A program made the translations under genes and the position numbers. The notes under the pieces were generated by a model, which had not been told where the DNA came from, made no database searches, and saw only the letters and a program-made list of their open reading frames with translations. Positions 38,301 through 44,880 of a stretch of 64,000 nt of DNA are shown in pieces. Origin of the DNA: JAITMY01 sp031553765 (GTDB lineage Bacteria; Bacteroidota; Bacteroidia; Bacteroidales; UBA932); contig JAVBKY010000003.1 in assembly GCA_031553765.1 (NCBI GenBank), positions 248,001 to 312,000 of the forward strand, written 5' to 3'. Position 1 is the stretch's first letter, and each line of letters opens with the position of its first letter.

Positions 38301-40287
38301 AGCCGAAAATGGTAGCACAAAGGAGTACCACATAGACGTGTATCTGCTGAGGCCTCAACCTTCATGGAACAACTATCTGCAAAGTATTGAGATAAGTGTT
38401 GGAGAGTTAAACCCTGCATTTGATGCCAATACCACCGCGTATACCGTCAATGTAGCGGACTCTGTAGAGGTCATCAGCATTATAGGCATTCCAGCAGACT
38501 CCAGAGCCGTAGTCTTTGGCAATATTACACAAGCCGCGCTACAAAAAGGAAACAACATATTTGAACTGTACGTTGTAGCAGCCAATGGCGAGACAAGAAC
38601 CTACACGGTAACCGTTGTGTGCGAGGGGCAACCAACACCCCCGCTTCCGCTCGGTCCTACAGATTTGAGCAGCATCACCGTTAGCAGCGGAATGTTGTAC
38701 CCCGAGTTCCAGGCCTCGCATACCGAGTATGTAGTTATAGTGAGCGACACGCTGAAAAACATCAGTATTTCGGCAGTACCGTTTGACCCATCAGCTACGG
38801 TAAGCGGAGGCAAGGTCAACGCGCCGCTAAGCATAGGACACAACGTATTTCCGCTCACGGTAACCGCCAACGACAGTACCAAGGTATACACCGTAACCGT
38901 ATTTGTTGTTCAAAAAGCACCTTCCACCAACAGCTACCTGAGGGCGCTAGAAATCAATCCGGGAACTTTTGACGAAGCATTCGACCCGCTTGAAACCAGC
39001 TACTTCAGTACCGTTGCAAGCAACGTAAATGCCATTAGCATCACAGGTCACGCCGCAGATATAGAGGCGAGGGTTATTGGCAACGTAGATCAAGCAGCCC
39101 TGCAGGCAGGCGTTAACGCATTTGAAGTTGTAGTTATAGCAGAAGCCGGTAACACCCGCTCATACACAGTAACCGTGGAGCGCGAGAAGGCGAGCAACAC
39201 CTACCTGAAAAATATAACCGTGAGCCAAGGCGACCTCTCTCCCGCTTTCCACAAGGACAGCGTTGAGTATGAAGTAGCGGTAAGCCACGAAGTAGCGCGC
39301 ATATCCGTACATGGCGATGCCGAAGATAGCAGCGCGAAGGTAGCTGGTAACGTAAACGACCAATCACTGCAAACGGGCGAAAATATGATTCCGATTGTAG
39401 TATCGGCCGAAAATGGAGATGTGAGAATGTACTCCGTTACTGTAATCCGAGCATCCTACACGCCATCAACCAACGCAAACCTCGCGGATATTGTACTAAC
39501 AGCGGGAGCGCTTGACTCGGCATTTAGCCCCATGCGCACCAGCTACACAGTCAACGTGGCGAGCAACGTGAGCACCATTAGTATTTTTGGCTACGCAGAG
39601 GATGGAAAAGCTGCTATTAACGGAAACATAATTAACGCGCAGCTGAGCGAGGGTAAAAACCTGTTTACGCTAACCGTGGTGGCCGAAGCCGGCAATGTAA
39701 AAACGTACACCGTAACAGTTGTACGCGAATCCATACGACCATTAGTACTTATGGCCTTTACCATGAATAGCGGAGCAGAGCTAACCCCCTTCCCCACCGT
39801 AAGTCTGTTACATATTGTAACGCAGGGTATTCCTACGCACGTCATGGCAGGTGAACATCCCAACCTTGAAGGTGCCGTGTGGCAAAGCTATACTCCTGCC
39901 AACTTGCAGTACACCTTTGCCAACACTAATGCAGGGAAAAAGGTGGTATACACAAAGCTGAAAAACGAAAAAGGAGAAACACCCATATTCAGCGACAGCA
40001 TTTACTACAAAACCAGGCCGGAAAAACTCCCCGTAACCGAAGAGTCAAACGGCATGAGCGCTACCGTATACCCCAATCCGGCACGGGATATTGTCAACGT
40101 CGATCTCGGCAGCTATGCACAACCTGTTCAGGTTACCCTGTACTCACCCACAGGAGTGGTATACACAAAGCAGAAGTTCGGCACATCAGCGTTTAACATC
40201 GACTTGTCACCGTACCCATCCGGAATTTTACTACTTAAGATATATGACAACGAACGCTACGTGGTAAAGCAGCTAATCAAACCGTAA
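29395..40287 (+). CDS. Giant T9SS-exported repeat protein (GLUG plus cadherin-like repeats), about 3,630 aa
   Basis: Signal peptide MRKLVLLIVCTFFISNASWA. Residues about 40-350 and 480-760 hold GLUG-type repeats (VGGLIG, VGGLAG, NSYSAG patterns) split by one beta-sandwich domain. From about 775 to 3,470 run about 29 tandem cadherin-like beta-sandwich repeats of about 85-90 aa. Each opens like SNANLKSITVDHGELSPTF and closes like YTVTVNR. The final 75 residues (from YPNPARDIVNV to VVKQLIKP) are a T9SS type A sorting domain, so it should pass through the T9SS and be fixed to or released from the surface. It is probably a long adhesive stalk; ligands are unknown. The repeats near 1,950-2,170 are divergent and Lys-rich. 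It is co-transcribed with the LRR gene 4 bp downstream. Confidence 0.93.
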   Translation: MRKLVLLIVCTFFISNASWALFSGGLGTKFSPFKIRTKSDLLDLGRHNTNGKYYRLEANINLTSSGWVPIPEFRGHFDGNGHIISGLFIDSYAGGYIGLFAQVMGGYIEGLVIEVAGGKAVNGKNSDGVGVLAGHSIDSRFHNCYITGSVSGKLDVGGIVGRVRSSEFYNCHFRGTVSGTGSGGVGGIFGLGLPNGTEDITLEYCSSTGQVTASDSRAGGLIGDAVGIKINQSYSTSHVEGYTNVGGLIGCASHLSIWSCYAIGKVKGSEYVGGLAGYVYSGTISNSYSAGEVTVRLFDGGACGHIVGRGESCTLSKVHFNSETAGTPIYNIGEGSDNTEQPHTTLELMQSSSFAGWNIGRSEWRIQEGKSYPYLSWQNNPTENSVRIAALTVNGRVFNLSGDVNAYSGKVKDQVYNARIGAVLTDPDAWASGEGNYPLPLSENTIKIVVTPSNGLFPTVYTLKIQASGFDGKGTIQAPYQIGTAEQLNALRHFAGIKYQSVCFRQMQDIDLSNFLRDSTAGWLPIAGNGEDAFYAQVDGGGYSITGFHINRPASDYVGLFGSLGSTAKISHMQLAITPGKSVTGNTYVGGIAGSSFSADIRNSGCTGLVIGNDCVGGLAGIASTIQNCYSAGNVVGSKYVGGITGLQDGTMSRSYAAGTVKGTECTGGVAGISYGKINDCYSASTIYGYKSNVGAFLGYRSSSAITNNFYNRDIAQQALGVGNKSSSSTPPSQVDGKTTAALLQDTTFASWGEHSLVQKNGTTYPYFDWQNNLADSNAYLQNIAVKGTNIDVEPGVFEYYTHVGESTTVISITAYPEDERAFVVGNGTYENLLLGDNVFTIRTASPNGLVPLTYKLTVNRSKSNKTLLKDIKVSDGVLAPNFNSAITSYTVQLADTARHISINGIAAEASASVTGNVTNAPLRGGDNVFVLHVTAEDGVSQSNYTVTVNRRQSANANLKSITVDHGELSPTFNPEILGYDVVVSDTVRSISLQATPEHDSATVVGEVADFVLQSDTTLFVLETQAENGAIKNYHVTVYKISIPDTTSINTDLESLTVSKGNLSPAFRSNVTSYTVVLGHADSTISITGVAADAKAYVTGNKQNAELHTGDNIFIITVFGSNGATKTYAITVTRAKSAEANLKNIVLSTGSLTPAFQAAVTDYTVQVAEAAGTISFAGIPADANAHVEGNKGNVALRGGDNTFTIQVTSEDSSTVKSYYLTVVRTMENNANLLSISASVDTLQPEFNPEVLSYVLVVNHDTTQVSITASALDSRATVEGSVTNAPLSTGVNTFPLMVTSPGGTQKEYKVFVFRRLPPNPTDSTLSAIILSNGTLTPDFNPNGNSYTVNVDEAVDSISITGVPTSSDALVVGNVNRKALHTGNNEFNLIVASGNASYNRYHITVVRPPSTNANLAHISLSEGSLTPEFSANVTEYTVALPNQSTQISITGTTASAAANLAGNVSDSGLHTGINTFELVVNAEDGVNKKTYSIAVNRAKSSNAYLAEIVHTNGALTPNFHKDNQAYVLTIVDTIRHISLSGITENEGASVDGNMSNFPLPARIVPFSLKVNSEDGTASKTYVITVVRQKSSNAWLGALTAGPGTLCPAFHPDSFAYTVALPFDSSHISIKAVTQDPLSLVTGCVDSAPLHTGQNVFTLTVWAEAGNTQTYTISVNRERRSAVGLSNIALSSGELLPFFHTDTLSYRAYVADTLHSISITATPLDDNSYVDGNVVKATLHTGSNHFPIRVYSHDTLSTLNYSIEVIREKSGNAALSTISISSGTLTPVFRQTQYAYAVQVPNSVETISITGIPVQDSAKISGNIVNAPLKSGKNTFVLTVVSEDGNATLQYTIHVLRDKSSNANLKRLTVSPGSLSPTFKASKLTYDVSVSNSTTTITINAETEDATAKIIGNYTNLPLNKGINIITVTVLAESDTMKTYTLNVKRAEKSSSANLRTIVVNGDEVKKFKQNTLSYSVQLYDNNNIVSVYGVAEDEKAKVSGNVSNVEIKKDKTFKLNVTSEDGSEEKEYKVKVYEWESLNAYLSRVEFTPGDNGHLVALDVFIPNLKPAWLPNFDAELFGSVIDAPYNVPNIPLDVATMFMFSSDKYQYLYLAPHNVEKLHVRGYAEDEDSKVRPRGGDSKRLKGLMTTFRITVIAESGMSRIYSIHAVRAPEFTSSNADLRDIELSKGNKLQPTFDKDKLSYDVVVDKSVTKISVEGKAANKNSLVLGNVYNMSIKDGTTTIPITVLAEDFLTSKIYKVNVIREKSDNAMLKNIMVSDGVLSPTFDPNVTKYTVNVPHDVDEIAITGVPQHNYGKVTGNQTDAELEVGLNHYTLVCTSENDLKNEEYHVIIHRAKENASSNAKLDTLIVSTGTLVPSFDPTVLEYSVTLPYTEATISISAKAEHADALVSGTVTNDSLSTGDNDFPVTVTAEDGSQQVYTIAVYRGKSSNANLSEIKLYPDPLALTFHHDTLSYTIEAPNYIINATVLGIPEDVGATVLGHGIDSTLAIGNNPFELIVNSEDSSSTKVYTVNIVRAKSPNARLQDIKLSDGTLDPDFSEDILKYETIVSNRVNTICITGVPADTNAVVEGNVTDAPLRSGANEFVLKVTSEDGQHVLYDTIVIVRAKSGNADLESIEISEGRMLTSFIPEMTEYWATVDAEVDTINIRGIAADTLAKVTGDTTNFVLSSGVNIITLNVEAENGDIKVYTLSVYKPEPEKAPTNNELKMLKVSVGNLSPEFSPVQNFYTVSVESGVQSITIAGVAKDKNAIVTGNTLQAALHTGVNRFELYVIPQQGEANKYTVLVTRAASTNNKLAELLVSAGEMLPAFNPDSTEYTVHASNSVTRTTIVATAEDALSVVQGEVRSADLEKGDNLFPVVVTAESGASRTYTMNVVRAQSSNALLQNITLSAGELQPGFKPASTDYLVVLADTVSSISITGVVEDTLYAQVTGNVQDYPLQPGDNYFTLTVTAENGSTKEYHIDVYLLRPQPSWNNYLQSIEISVGELNPAFDANTTAYTVNVADSVEVISIIGIPADSRAVVFGNITQAALQKGNNIFELYVVAANGETRTYTVTVVCEGQPTPPLPLGPTDLSSITVSSGMLYPEFQASHTEYVVIVSDTLKNISISAVPFDPSATVSGGKVNAPLSIGHNVFPLTVTANDSTKVYTVTVFVVQKAPSTNSYLRALEINPGTFDEAFDPLETSYFSTVASNVNAISITGHAADIEARVIGNVDQAALQAGVNAFEVVVIAEAGNTRSYTVTVEREKASNTYLKNITVSQGDLSPAFHKDSVEYEVAVSHEVARISVHGDAEDSSAKVAGNVNDQSLQTGENMIPIVVSAENGDVRMYSVTVIRASYTPSTNANLADIVLTAGALDSAFSPMRTSYTVNVASNVSTISIFGYAEDGKAAINGNIINAQLSEGKNLFTLTVVAEAGNVKTYTVTVVRESIRPLVLMAFTMNSGAELTPFPTVSLLHIVTQGIPTHVMAGEHPNLEGAVWQSYTPANLQYTFANTNAGKKVVYTKLKNEKGETPIFSDSIYYKTRPEKLPVTEESNGMSATVYPNPARDIVNVDLGSYAQPVQVTLYSPTGVVYTKQKFGTSAFNIDLSPYPSGILLLKIYDNERYVVKQLIKP

Positions 40288-40291
40288 AATC

Positions 40292-41569
40292 ATGAAATTA
40301 AAATACATTATCATCATCTTTCTCTACGTAAACTTTGCCTCCTGCTCAGGCGATAACAACTCCAATCCGCCACAGCTGTACACCGACCTGTCAGCGGTGG
40401 AGCTATCGCCTTTAGGTGGAGAGCAAACGGTAGGCGTCACCTGTACCGGAGAGTGGTCAATATCGTCGGATGCGCAGTGGATAACCATAAGCAAGGAAAG
40501 CGAAAGCAGCTTCAAGATTAAGGCAGGTACCAACAACGGCAGCCTGCGCAGAGGCATGGTTACGGTAGCTGCTCAATTTGCGCAAGTGTACGTTCATGTT
40601 ACACAGTCCCAACTGGGTATTACCCAGCGCGACAGCGTAACGTTGGTAGCGCTATACCACTCAACTAACGGTAGTGCCTGGTTTTCAAAGTGGAATTTGC
40701 GGCAACCACTACAACAGTGGAGCGGAGTTACGGTAAGCAACGGGCGCGTGGTAGCGCTCACACTTCCATCCAACAATCTTAGCAGTACCCTCCCCGAGGA
40801 GTTTCACCTTCTCGATGCGCTACAATTTTGCGACCTGAGCAATAATGCTATCAGTGGAAATATCGGAAGTTGCATCAGCGAGCTGAAGGCGTTGCGGTAT
40901 TTGGATATTTCCGACAACAAATTTACGGGAACAGCCCCTGCCATAAGTGAGTTAAAAGCGCTGGTAATGCTAGATTTCAGTAAAAATGAATATACAGGCT
41001 CGCTCCCCGAAGTAGCATCGCTTACAAAGTTGGAGTATGCAGGATTTTCCCAAAACCACTTTTCGGGAGCACTTCCCGAGACTTGGAGCGGCCTATCACT
41101 ACTCAACACTATTGATCTGAGTCAAAACAATTTTACGGGCAAGATTCCCAGCAGCTGGGCAATGCTAAGCCGGTTGCAAATTCTGTACCTGCATGGCAAC
41201 GCGCTGGATGGGGTGTTGCCCGATTTTCTTGAAAACCTCCCGGAGTTGAGTTCGCTGGCATTGGACGCCAACAACTTTACCGGTAGCATTCCCGAACTAC
41301 TGGGCGACTTGTACAACTTGGATGAACTGTGGCTAAGCGATAATCGTTTAACGGGAAATATTCCCTCCTCGCTGTACAACCACCTCTACTGGGATAGCTG
41401 GCAGCCACACGTATGTCGTCAGCAAAGTGGCTACGGGTTTGATAACTGCACACCCTTTATAGCCTCTTCACAAGTAGTAAATATCAGTAAAAATTCTGCC
41501 AAGCATCCAAGTATCTCCAAAGAGAAGTGGAGAAAAAAAGTATTGGGTAGCCAGAATATCTTCAACTAG
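40292..41569 (+). CDS. Surface lipoprotein with BACON-like domain and leucine-rich repeats
   Basis: 425 aa. The lipoprotein signal ends NFASC, and the following SGDNN suits surface export. Residues about 30-108 (LSPLGGEQTVGVTCTGEWSI, then WITIS) read as a BACON domain. Residues about 150-365 hold about nine plant-type leucine-rich repeats such as LRYLDISDNKFTGTAP and LNTIDLSQNNFTGKIP, with a cap YNHLYWDSW. There is no enzymatic motif. It starts 4 bp after the giant protein gene, so the two are one operon and may act together in binding to surfaces or polymers. Its 3' end overlaps the convergent NUDIX regulator by 4 bp. Confidence 0.87.
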   Translation: MKLKYIIIIFLYVNFASCSGDNNSNPPQLYTDLSAVELSPLGGEQTVGVTCTGEWSISSDAQWITISKESESSFKIKAGTNNGSLRRGMVTVAAQFAQVYVHVTQSQLGITQRDSVTLVALYHSTNGSAWFSKWNLRQPLQQWSGVTVSNGRVVALTLPSNNLSSTLPEEFHLLDALQFCDLSNNAISGNIGSCISELKALRYLDISDNKFTGTAPAISELKALVMLDFSKNEYTGSLPEVASLTKLEYAGFSQNHFSGALPETWSGLSLLNTIDLSQNNFTGKIPSSWAMLSRLQILYLHGNALDGVLPDFLENLPELSSLALDANNFTGSIPELLGDLYNLDELWLSDNRLTGNIPSSLYNHLYWDSWQPHVCRQQSGYGFDNCTPFIASSQVVNISKNSAKHPSISKEKWRKKVLGSQNIFN

Positions 41570-42303
41570 AATCTCTTCTCAAAATACTCCTTATTGAAGC
41601 AGTAAAGGTAGGCAGGCTTGAAGGCGCCCTCGGTGTACATTTCGTCGAGCTGTTTTACTACGCCCGAAGCAAGTAACTTGCGCTGAAAGTTGCGCCTGTC
41701 CATGGCATGCCCAAGAATGGTTTCGTACAATGTTCGCAAGTCCGACATCAGAAACTTTTCGGGTAGTAACTCATAGCCAATGGGAATAATACCTACCTGC
41801 CGGCGCAATGTGGTGAGGGCTTTTTCGAGAATACGGTTGTGATCAAAGCACAGCTGCGGCACATCCTTTATGTGAAACCATTCGCACTGCTCATCACAGA
41901 GACCGGCATTGAGGTGCACCTTTGAAAAATCAACCAACGCGTAGTAGCCCAGCGACACAAATCGCTGCATAAACCAGTGCGTATGCATTTCCTCATCGGT
42001 GAGCTTACGGTTGAAGCTGGTCAACTTCATTTCCACATCACTCCTGTTACACTCTCCAAACAGGTAAAACTGCTCCAAGTATAGCTGCTCAAGCCCGGTT
42101 CTTTCCTGCAAAATGCGATGGGCAGCTACATTCACATCCTCATTTTTCAGCACAAAACCACCGGGCAACATCCATTTAGGCAAGTTGTGAAACTTGTTCA
42201 ACAGAATTTTCAATTCACCCTTGTAAAAACCAAAAATAACGCAGTCAATGGAAAGGCCGGGGTGAAAATGGCCATTAGGAATGGATAGTAGATCGTACGA
42301 CAT
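41566..42303 (-). CDS. NUDIX-winged-helix transcriptional regulator (NrtR/AraR type)
   Basis: 245 aa. Residues 1-150 are a NUDIX domain (KWMLPGGFVLKNEDV near 43). Its catalytic box is degenerate: HRILQERTGL stands where REUxEExGU is expected, suggesting ligand sensing rather than hydrolysis. Residues about 160-235 are a winged helix (LPEKFLMSDLRTLYETIL, RRNFQRKLLASG). In Bacteroidota such proteins are repressors of sugar or NAD genes. It is divergent from the TonB receptor/GH3/esterase operon, and two palindromes lie at that promoter, so it is the likely local repressor. The effector may be a sugar freed by that operon (inference). Confidence 0.9.
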   Translation of the reverse strand: MSYDLLSIPNGHFHPGLSIDCVIFGFYKGELKILLNKFHNLPKWMLPGGFVLKNEDVNVAAHRILQERTGLEQLYLEQFYLFGECNRSDVEMKLTSFNRKLTDEEMHTHWFMQRFVSLGYYALVDFSKVHLNAGLCDEQCEWFHIKDVPQLCFDHNRILEKALTTLRRQVGIIPIGYELLPEKFLMSDLRTLYETILGHAMDRRNFQRKLLASGVVKQLDEMYTEGAFKPAYLYCFNKEYFEKRF

Positions 42304-42372
42304 AACAGAGGTTGGGCATAAAGTCCGTTGGGGTCAAATTCTCACTTTTAACACTTGCGCTTAATCTAAATT

Positions 42373-42380
42373 CAAAGATA
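42373..42380 (-). promoter_or_regulatory. Predicted -7 box for the NUDIX regulator gene
   Basis: The + strand CAAAGATA is TATCTTTG on the minus strand. The nearest -33 TTG is 23 bp away, longer than usual. The leader would be about 60 nt. Confidence 0.45.
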
Positions 42381-42454
42381 TGAAAAAGAAGTATTTATTC
42401 ACACAATCATGTTGCGCAACTCTGTTTTTTAACATATTTATTAGTGAAAATATT

Positions 42455-42484
42455 TTGGTGTTTGAAAAAAATAAACTAAACTTG
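42455..42484 (+). promoter_or_regulatory. Promoter of the TonB receptor-GH3-esterase operon
   Basis: TTG at 42455-42457, exactly 19 bp, then TAAACTTG at 42477-42484 (one mismatch to TAnnTTTG). The start point would fall near 42490, inside the first palindrome. Confidence 0.65.
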
Positions 42485-42503
42485 CGTCGTTGCAACGCAA
42501 GTT
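42479..42503. promoter_or_regulatory. Operator-like palindrome 1, overlapping the -7 box
   Basis: AACTTGCGT, 7-bp spacer CGTTGCA, ACGCAAGTT: perfect 9-bp arms. CGTTGCAACG inside is also self-complementary. It covers the -7 box and expected start point, so a bound protein would block transcription. The divergent NUDIX regulator is the candidate. Confidence 0.65.
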
Positions 42504-42523
42504 AAAGTTAAACAAACTTTAAC
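42501..42523. promoter_or_regulatory. Operator-like palindrome 2 in the leader
   Basis: GTTAAAGTT, 5-bp spacer AAACA, AACTTTAAC: perfect 9-bp arms, sharing 3 bp with palindrome 1. It differs in sequence from palindrome 1, so it may bind another protein or fold in the mRNA leader. Confidence 0.5.
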
Positions 42524-42563
42524 ACTTTATCTAAGTAACAGTACAAATTTTAAAAGTGTTACC

Positions 42564-44837
42564 ATGAAACAAATCAAACCCATAAGCATATGGGCCACAA
42601 TGGTCTGTATTTGCCTTTCCGCTGAGAATCTGCAGGCTCAAGTTGAGTCAAGCAAGGTGGATTCCGTTAAGATTTCAGTAACAGAAAAAGATGCCGAAAA
42701 CAGGAACGTGATGCTGAACGCCTCCAGCAATACCGGTCCTCGAAATGTAAATATTGGCCTTCCGGCCAGCGTGGGCGGAACAACTATTTTGGAAAACGGG
42801 CTACCTGTTGTGTACTTTTTCTGGCCCGAATTTCCTATTAAGGCTTGGCGGCAGGATGCCAGCCTCAGCCGCTTTGGGCTGCTTAAGCTGGGTGAGGCAG
42901 CCATTAGCATTGGCGATGTAGGCTTTGCCGTAAACAGCTACACCAACATGGGTACGGACGAGTTGCAAGTCAACGGCAGCGTAGCCTCCAACAGCTTCGG
43001 GCTCATGCGAGGCATGGCTAACGCCTCGGGACACATGGGTAAGGGTTGGTACTTCACCGCCAGCGGTTATGCCAACTTCGACCCCGGAACTTTTGATATT
43101 GGATTTACCAAGTACTTTGATGCCATGCAGCTGTACAAGGCAGGTATCAACAAAAAGTATAATAACGGAAAAGGTGAAATTGGCGTACTGTACAAGTATG
43201 CCAACACCAAGGGCTTTTTGACCAGCTTTAGCCCCTTCATTTATAACGGTGATGGCAGCGTAACGGAGCTATCGAACTTTCGCATAGGGCGCGACTCGTA
43301 CTACGAGCGTTCGGGAAAGGTAGCCATTGTAGACCCGCTAACGGGTGAAAAGAAAATAGATGATGTATACGACGACCACGGAACGCAATCGCATACGGTA
43401 GACCTTATAGGAAAGAACCTGTTGGGCAACGGCATGAAGGTGGATTACACGGTACGCTACCACAACGCTAAAGTATCAACCTACTTGCCCGCGGCCATTG
43501 GAGTAGCCAATACTATTGATCCCACCAAGTCACGCTACACCTATTTGGATGATGGCTCTACCTACAGTGGTCCCGTGCAAACATTACTGGCGCTGGGGTC
43601 ACGCCAGACACCCATACAGTCGCTCACCGGCCTTGCGCAGCTAAGCGGAAAATCAGAGAACGGCAAGCACTCATGGCGAGTGGGACTCAACGAGTGGTTT
43701 TACAACGTGAATAAGTTCAACACCTCATCGTCCATATACTACCACGAGGTAGCAGCGCAACCCCGCAGGTTGGCTATGCAAACATCAGCTGATGGCGGAA
43801 CCACATGGACTAACGCCACGGATGACAACGGAATTGCAGCCTACAACACCGCCATGGAGTACCACAACGGAAATGAAAACAAGCTGGCCGTTTTTGCTTC
43901 GGATGACTGGAAAATATCCGAGATATTTTCTCTTGGCCTTGGCGCACGGCTGGAGTGGCAGCGCTTAAATGGCGACTACTACCCCTACACGCGAGTGAAC
44001 AACGGATACGTGAGTCAACCCACGGTAGCCATGGAACACAACTGGTTCAATAAGGCTTTTTACGCTAACGCTGTGTACAAGGCAACGCGCAACTTTGGAC
44101 TATTGGGCGAAGTGGTGTACAATGAGCAGGCGGGACATCTGGAAAACTACTCGGGCGCAACGGATCCCAACCTAAAAAAATCACAGATACCCAGCGGCAG
44201 CTTCGGCGTATTTTTCAACCACCCTATGATAAGCATTGTATCGCAAGTTACATACATACAGCGCAACAACTACCGCACCCGCCTCAACCTTAGCGACCCG
44301 GCAGGTACAGGTGCGTTTGAAAGACCTACCGTAAGCTACGACATTAAAACCTTTGGATGGACAACCGATGTTGTTACCACTCCGTTTAAAAATTTCAATC
44401 TCCACTTCTTACTTACTATTCAGCAACCAAAATACGAGAACTACAACTTTCAAGCATTTGGTAAGGACTATAGCTACGATGGAAAAATTGTGCAAGGAGT
44501 TCCACAAACGCTGATAGAAATTGATCCCAGCTACACATTTTTCAAATCGCTACGTGTATGGGCCAGCGCGCGCTACTTCAGCAAGCAGTACGCTAACCAA
44601 CCCAACACGCTTTACTTCAATGGTCGATGGGAAACTTTTGCAGGTGTAAACTATAAAATGAATAAGCACCTGGACTTTGGCGTAACCGTAGTGAATTTGC
44701 TTAACCAGCGTGGAGCGCAAGGTACTATCAGCGGAGCTGAGCTGGTTACGGATGCATCACCTTTTGCAAACAAAATTGTTACGGGTACCTACATTCGTCC
44801 GTTTACAGTAGAGTTCGGCGTGAAGTTTAAGTTGTAG
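42564..44837 (+). CDS. TonB-dependent outer-membrane receptor-like protein without SusD partner
   Basis: 757 aa with a signal peptide ending NLQAQ. The C-terminal 500 residues alternate aromatic-rich beta strands and end TFKLRP-like with EFGVKFKL, a barrel closing strand with terminal aromatic/Leu pattern. The N-terminal 130 residues are a short plug-like region (VNIGLPASVGGTTILENGLPV). There is no CarboxypepD-like domain, and no SusD gene follows. It should move a small ligand, probably an oligosaccharide, across the outer membrane. It is the first gene of the operon with a GH3 enzyme and an esterase, under the palindromic operator. Confidence 0.85.
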   Translation: MKQIKPISIWATMVCICLSAENLQAQVESSKVDSVKISVTEKDAENRNVMLNASSNTGPRNVNIGLPASVGGTTILENGLPVVYFFWPEFPIKAWRQDASLSRFGLLKLGEAAISIGDVGFAVNSYTNMGTDELQVNGSVASNSFGLMRGMANASGHMGKGWYFTASGYANFDPGTFDIGFTKYFDAMQLYKAGINKKYNNGKGEIGVLYKYANTKGFLTSFSPFIYNGDGSVTELSNFRIGRDSYYERSGKVAIVDPLTGEKKIDDVYDDHGTQSHTVDLIGKNLLGNGMKVDYTVRYHNAKVSTYLPAAIGVANTIDPTKSRYTYLDDGSTYSGPVQTLLALGSRQTPIQSLTGLAQLSGKSENGKHSWRVGLNEWFYNVNKFNTSSSIYYHEVAAQPRRLAMQTSADGGTTWTNATDDNGIAAYNTAMEYHNGNENKLAVFASDDWKISEIFSLGLGARLEWQRLNGDYYPYTRVNNGYVSQPTVAMEHNWFNKAFYANAVYKATRNFGLLGEVVYNEQAGHLENYSGATDPNLKKSQIPSGSFGVFFNHPMISIVSQVTYIQRNNYRTRLNLSDPAGTGAFERPTVSYDIKTFGWTTDVVTTPFKNFNLHFLLTIQQPKYENYNFQAFGKDYSYDGKIVQGVPQTLIEIDPSYTFFKSLRVWASARYFSKQYANQPNTLYFNGRWETFAGVNYKMNKHLDFGVTVVNLLNQRGAQGTISGAELVTDASPFANKIVTGTYIRPFTVEFGVKFKL

Positions 44838-44880
44838 ATTAATCATTTCATTTTTTACAAACCACAAAATAAGTAGCAAT

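Noticed and set aside
29395..40287. Tandem repeats as a CRISPR or DNA satellite
   Set aside because: Units are about 260 bp, in frame and divergent at DNA level, so they are protein-domain repeats. There are no short identical repeats with spacers.
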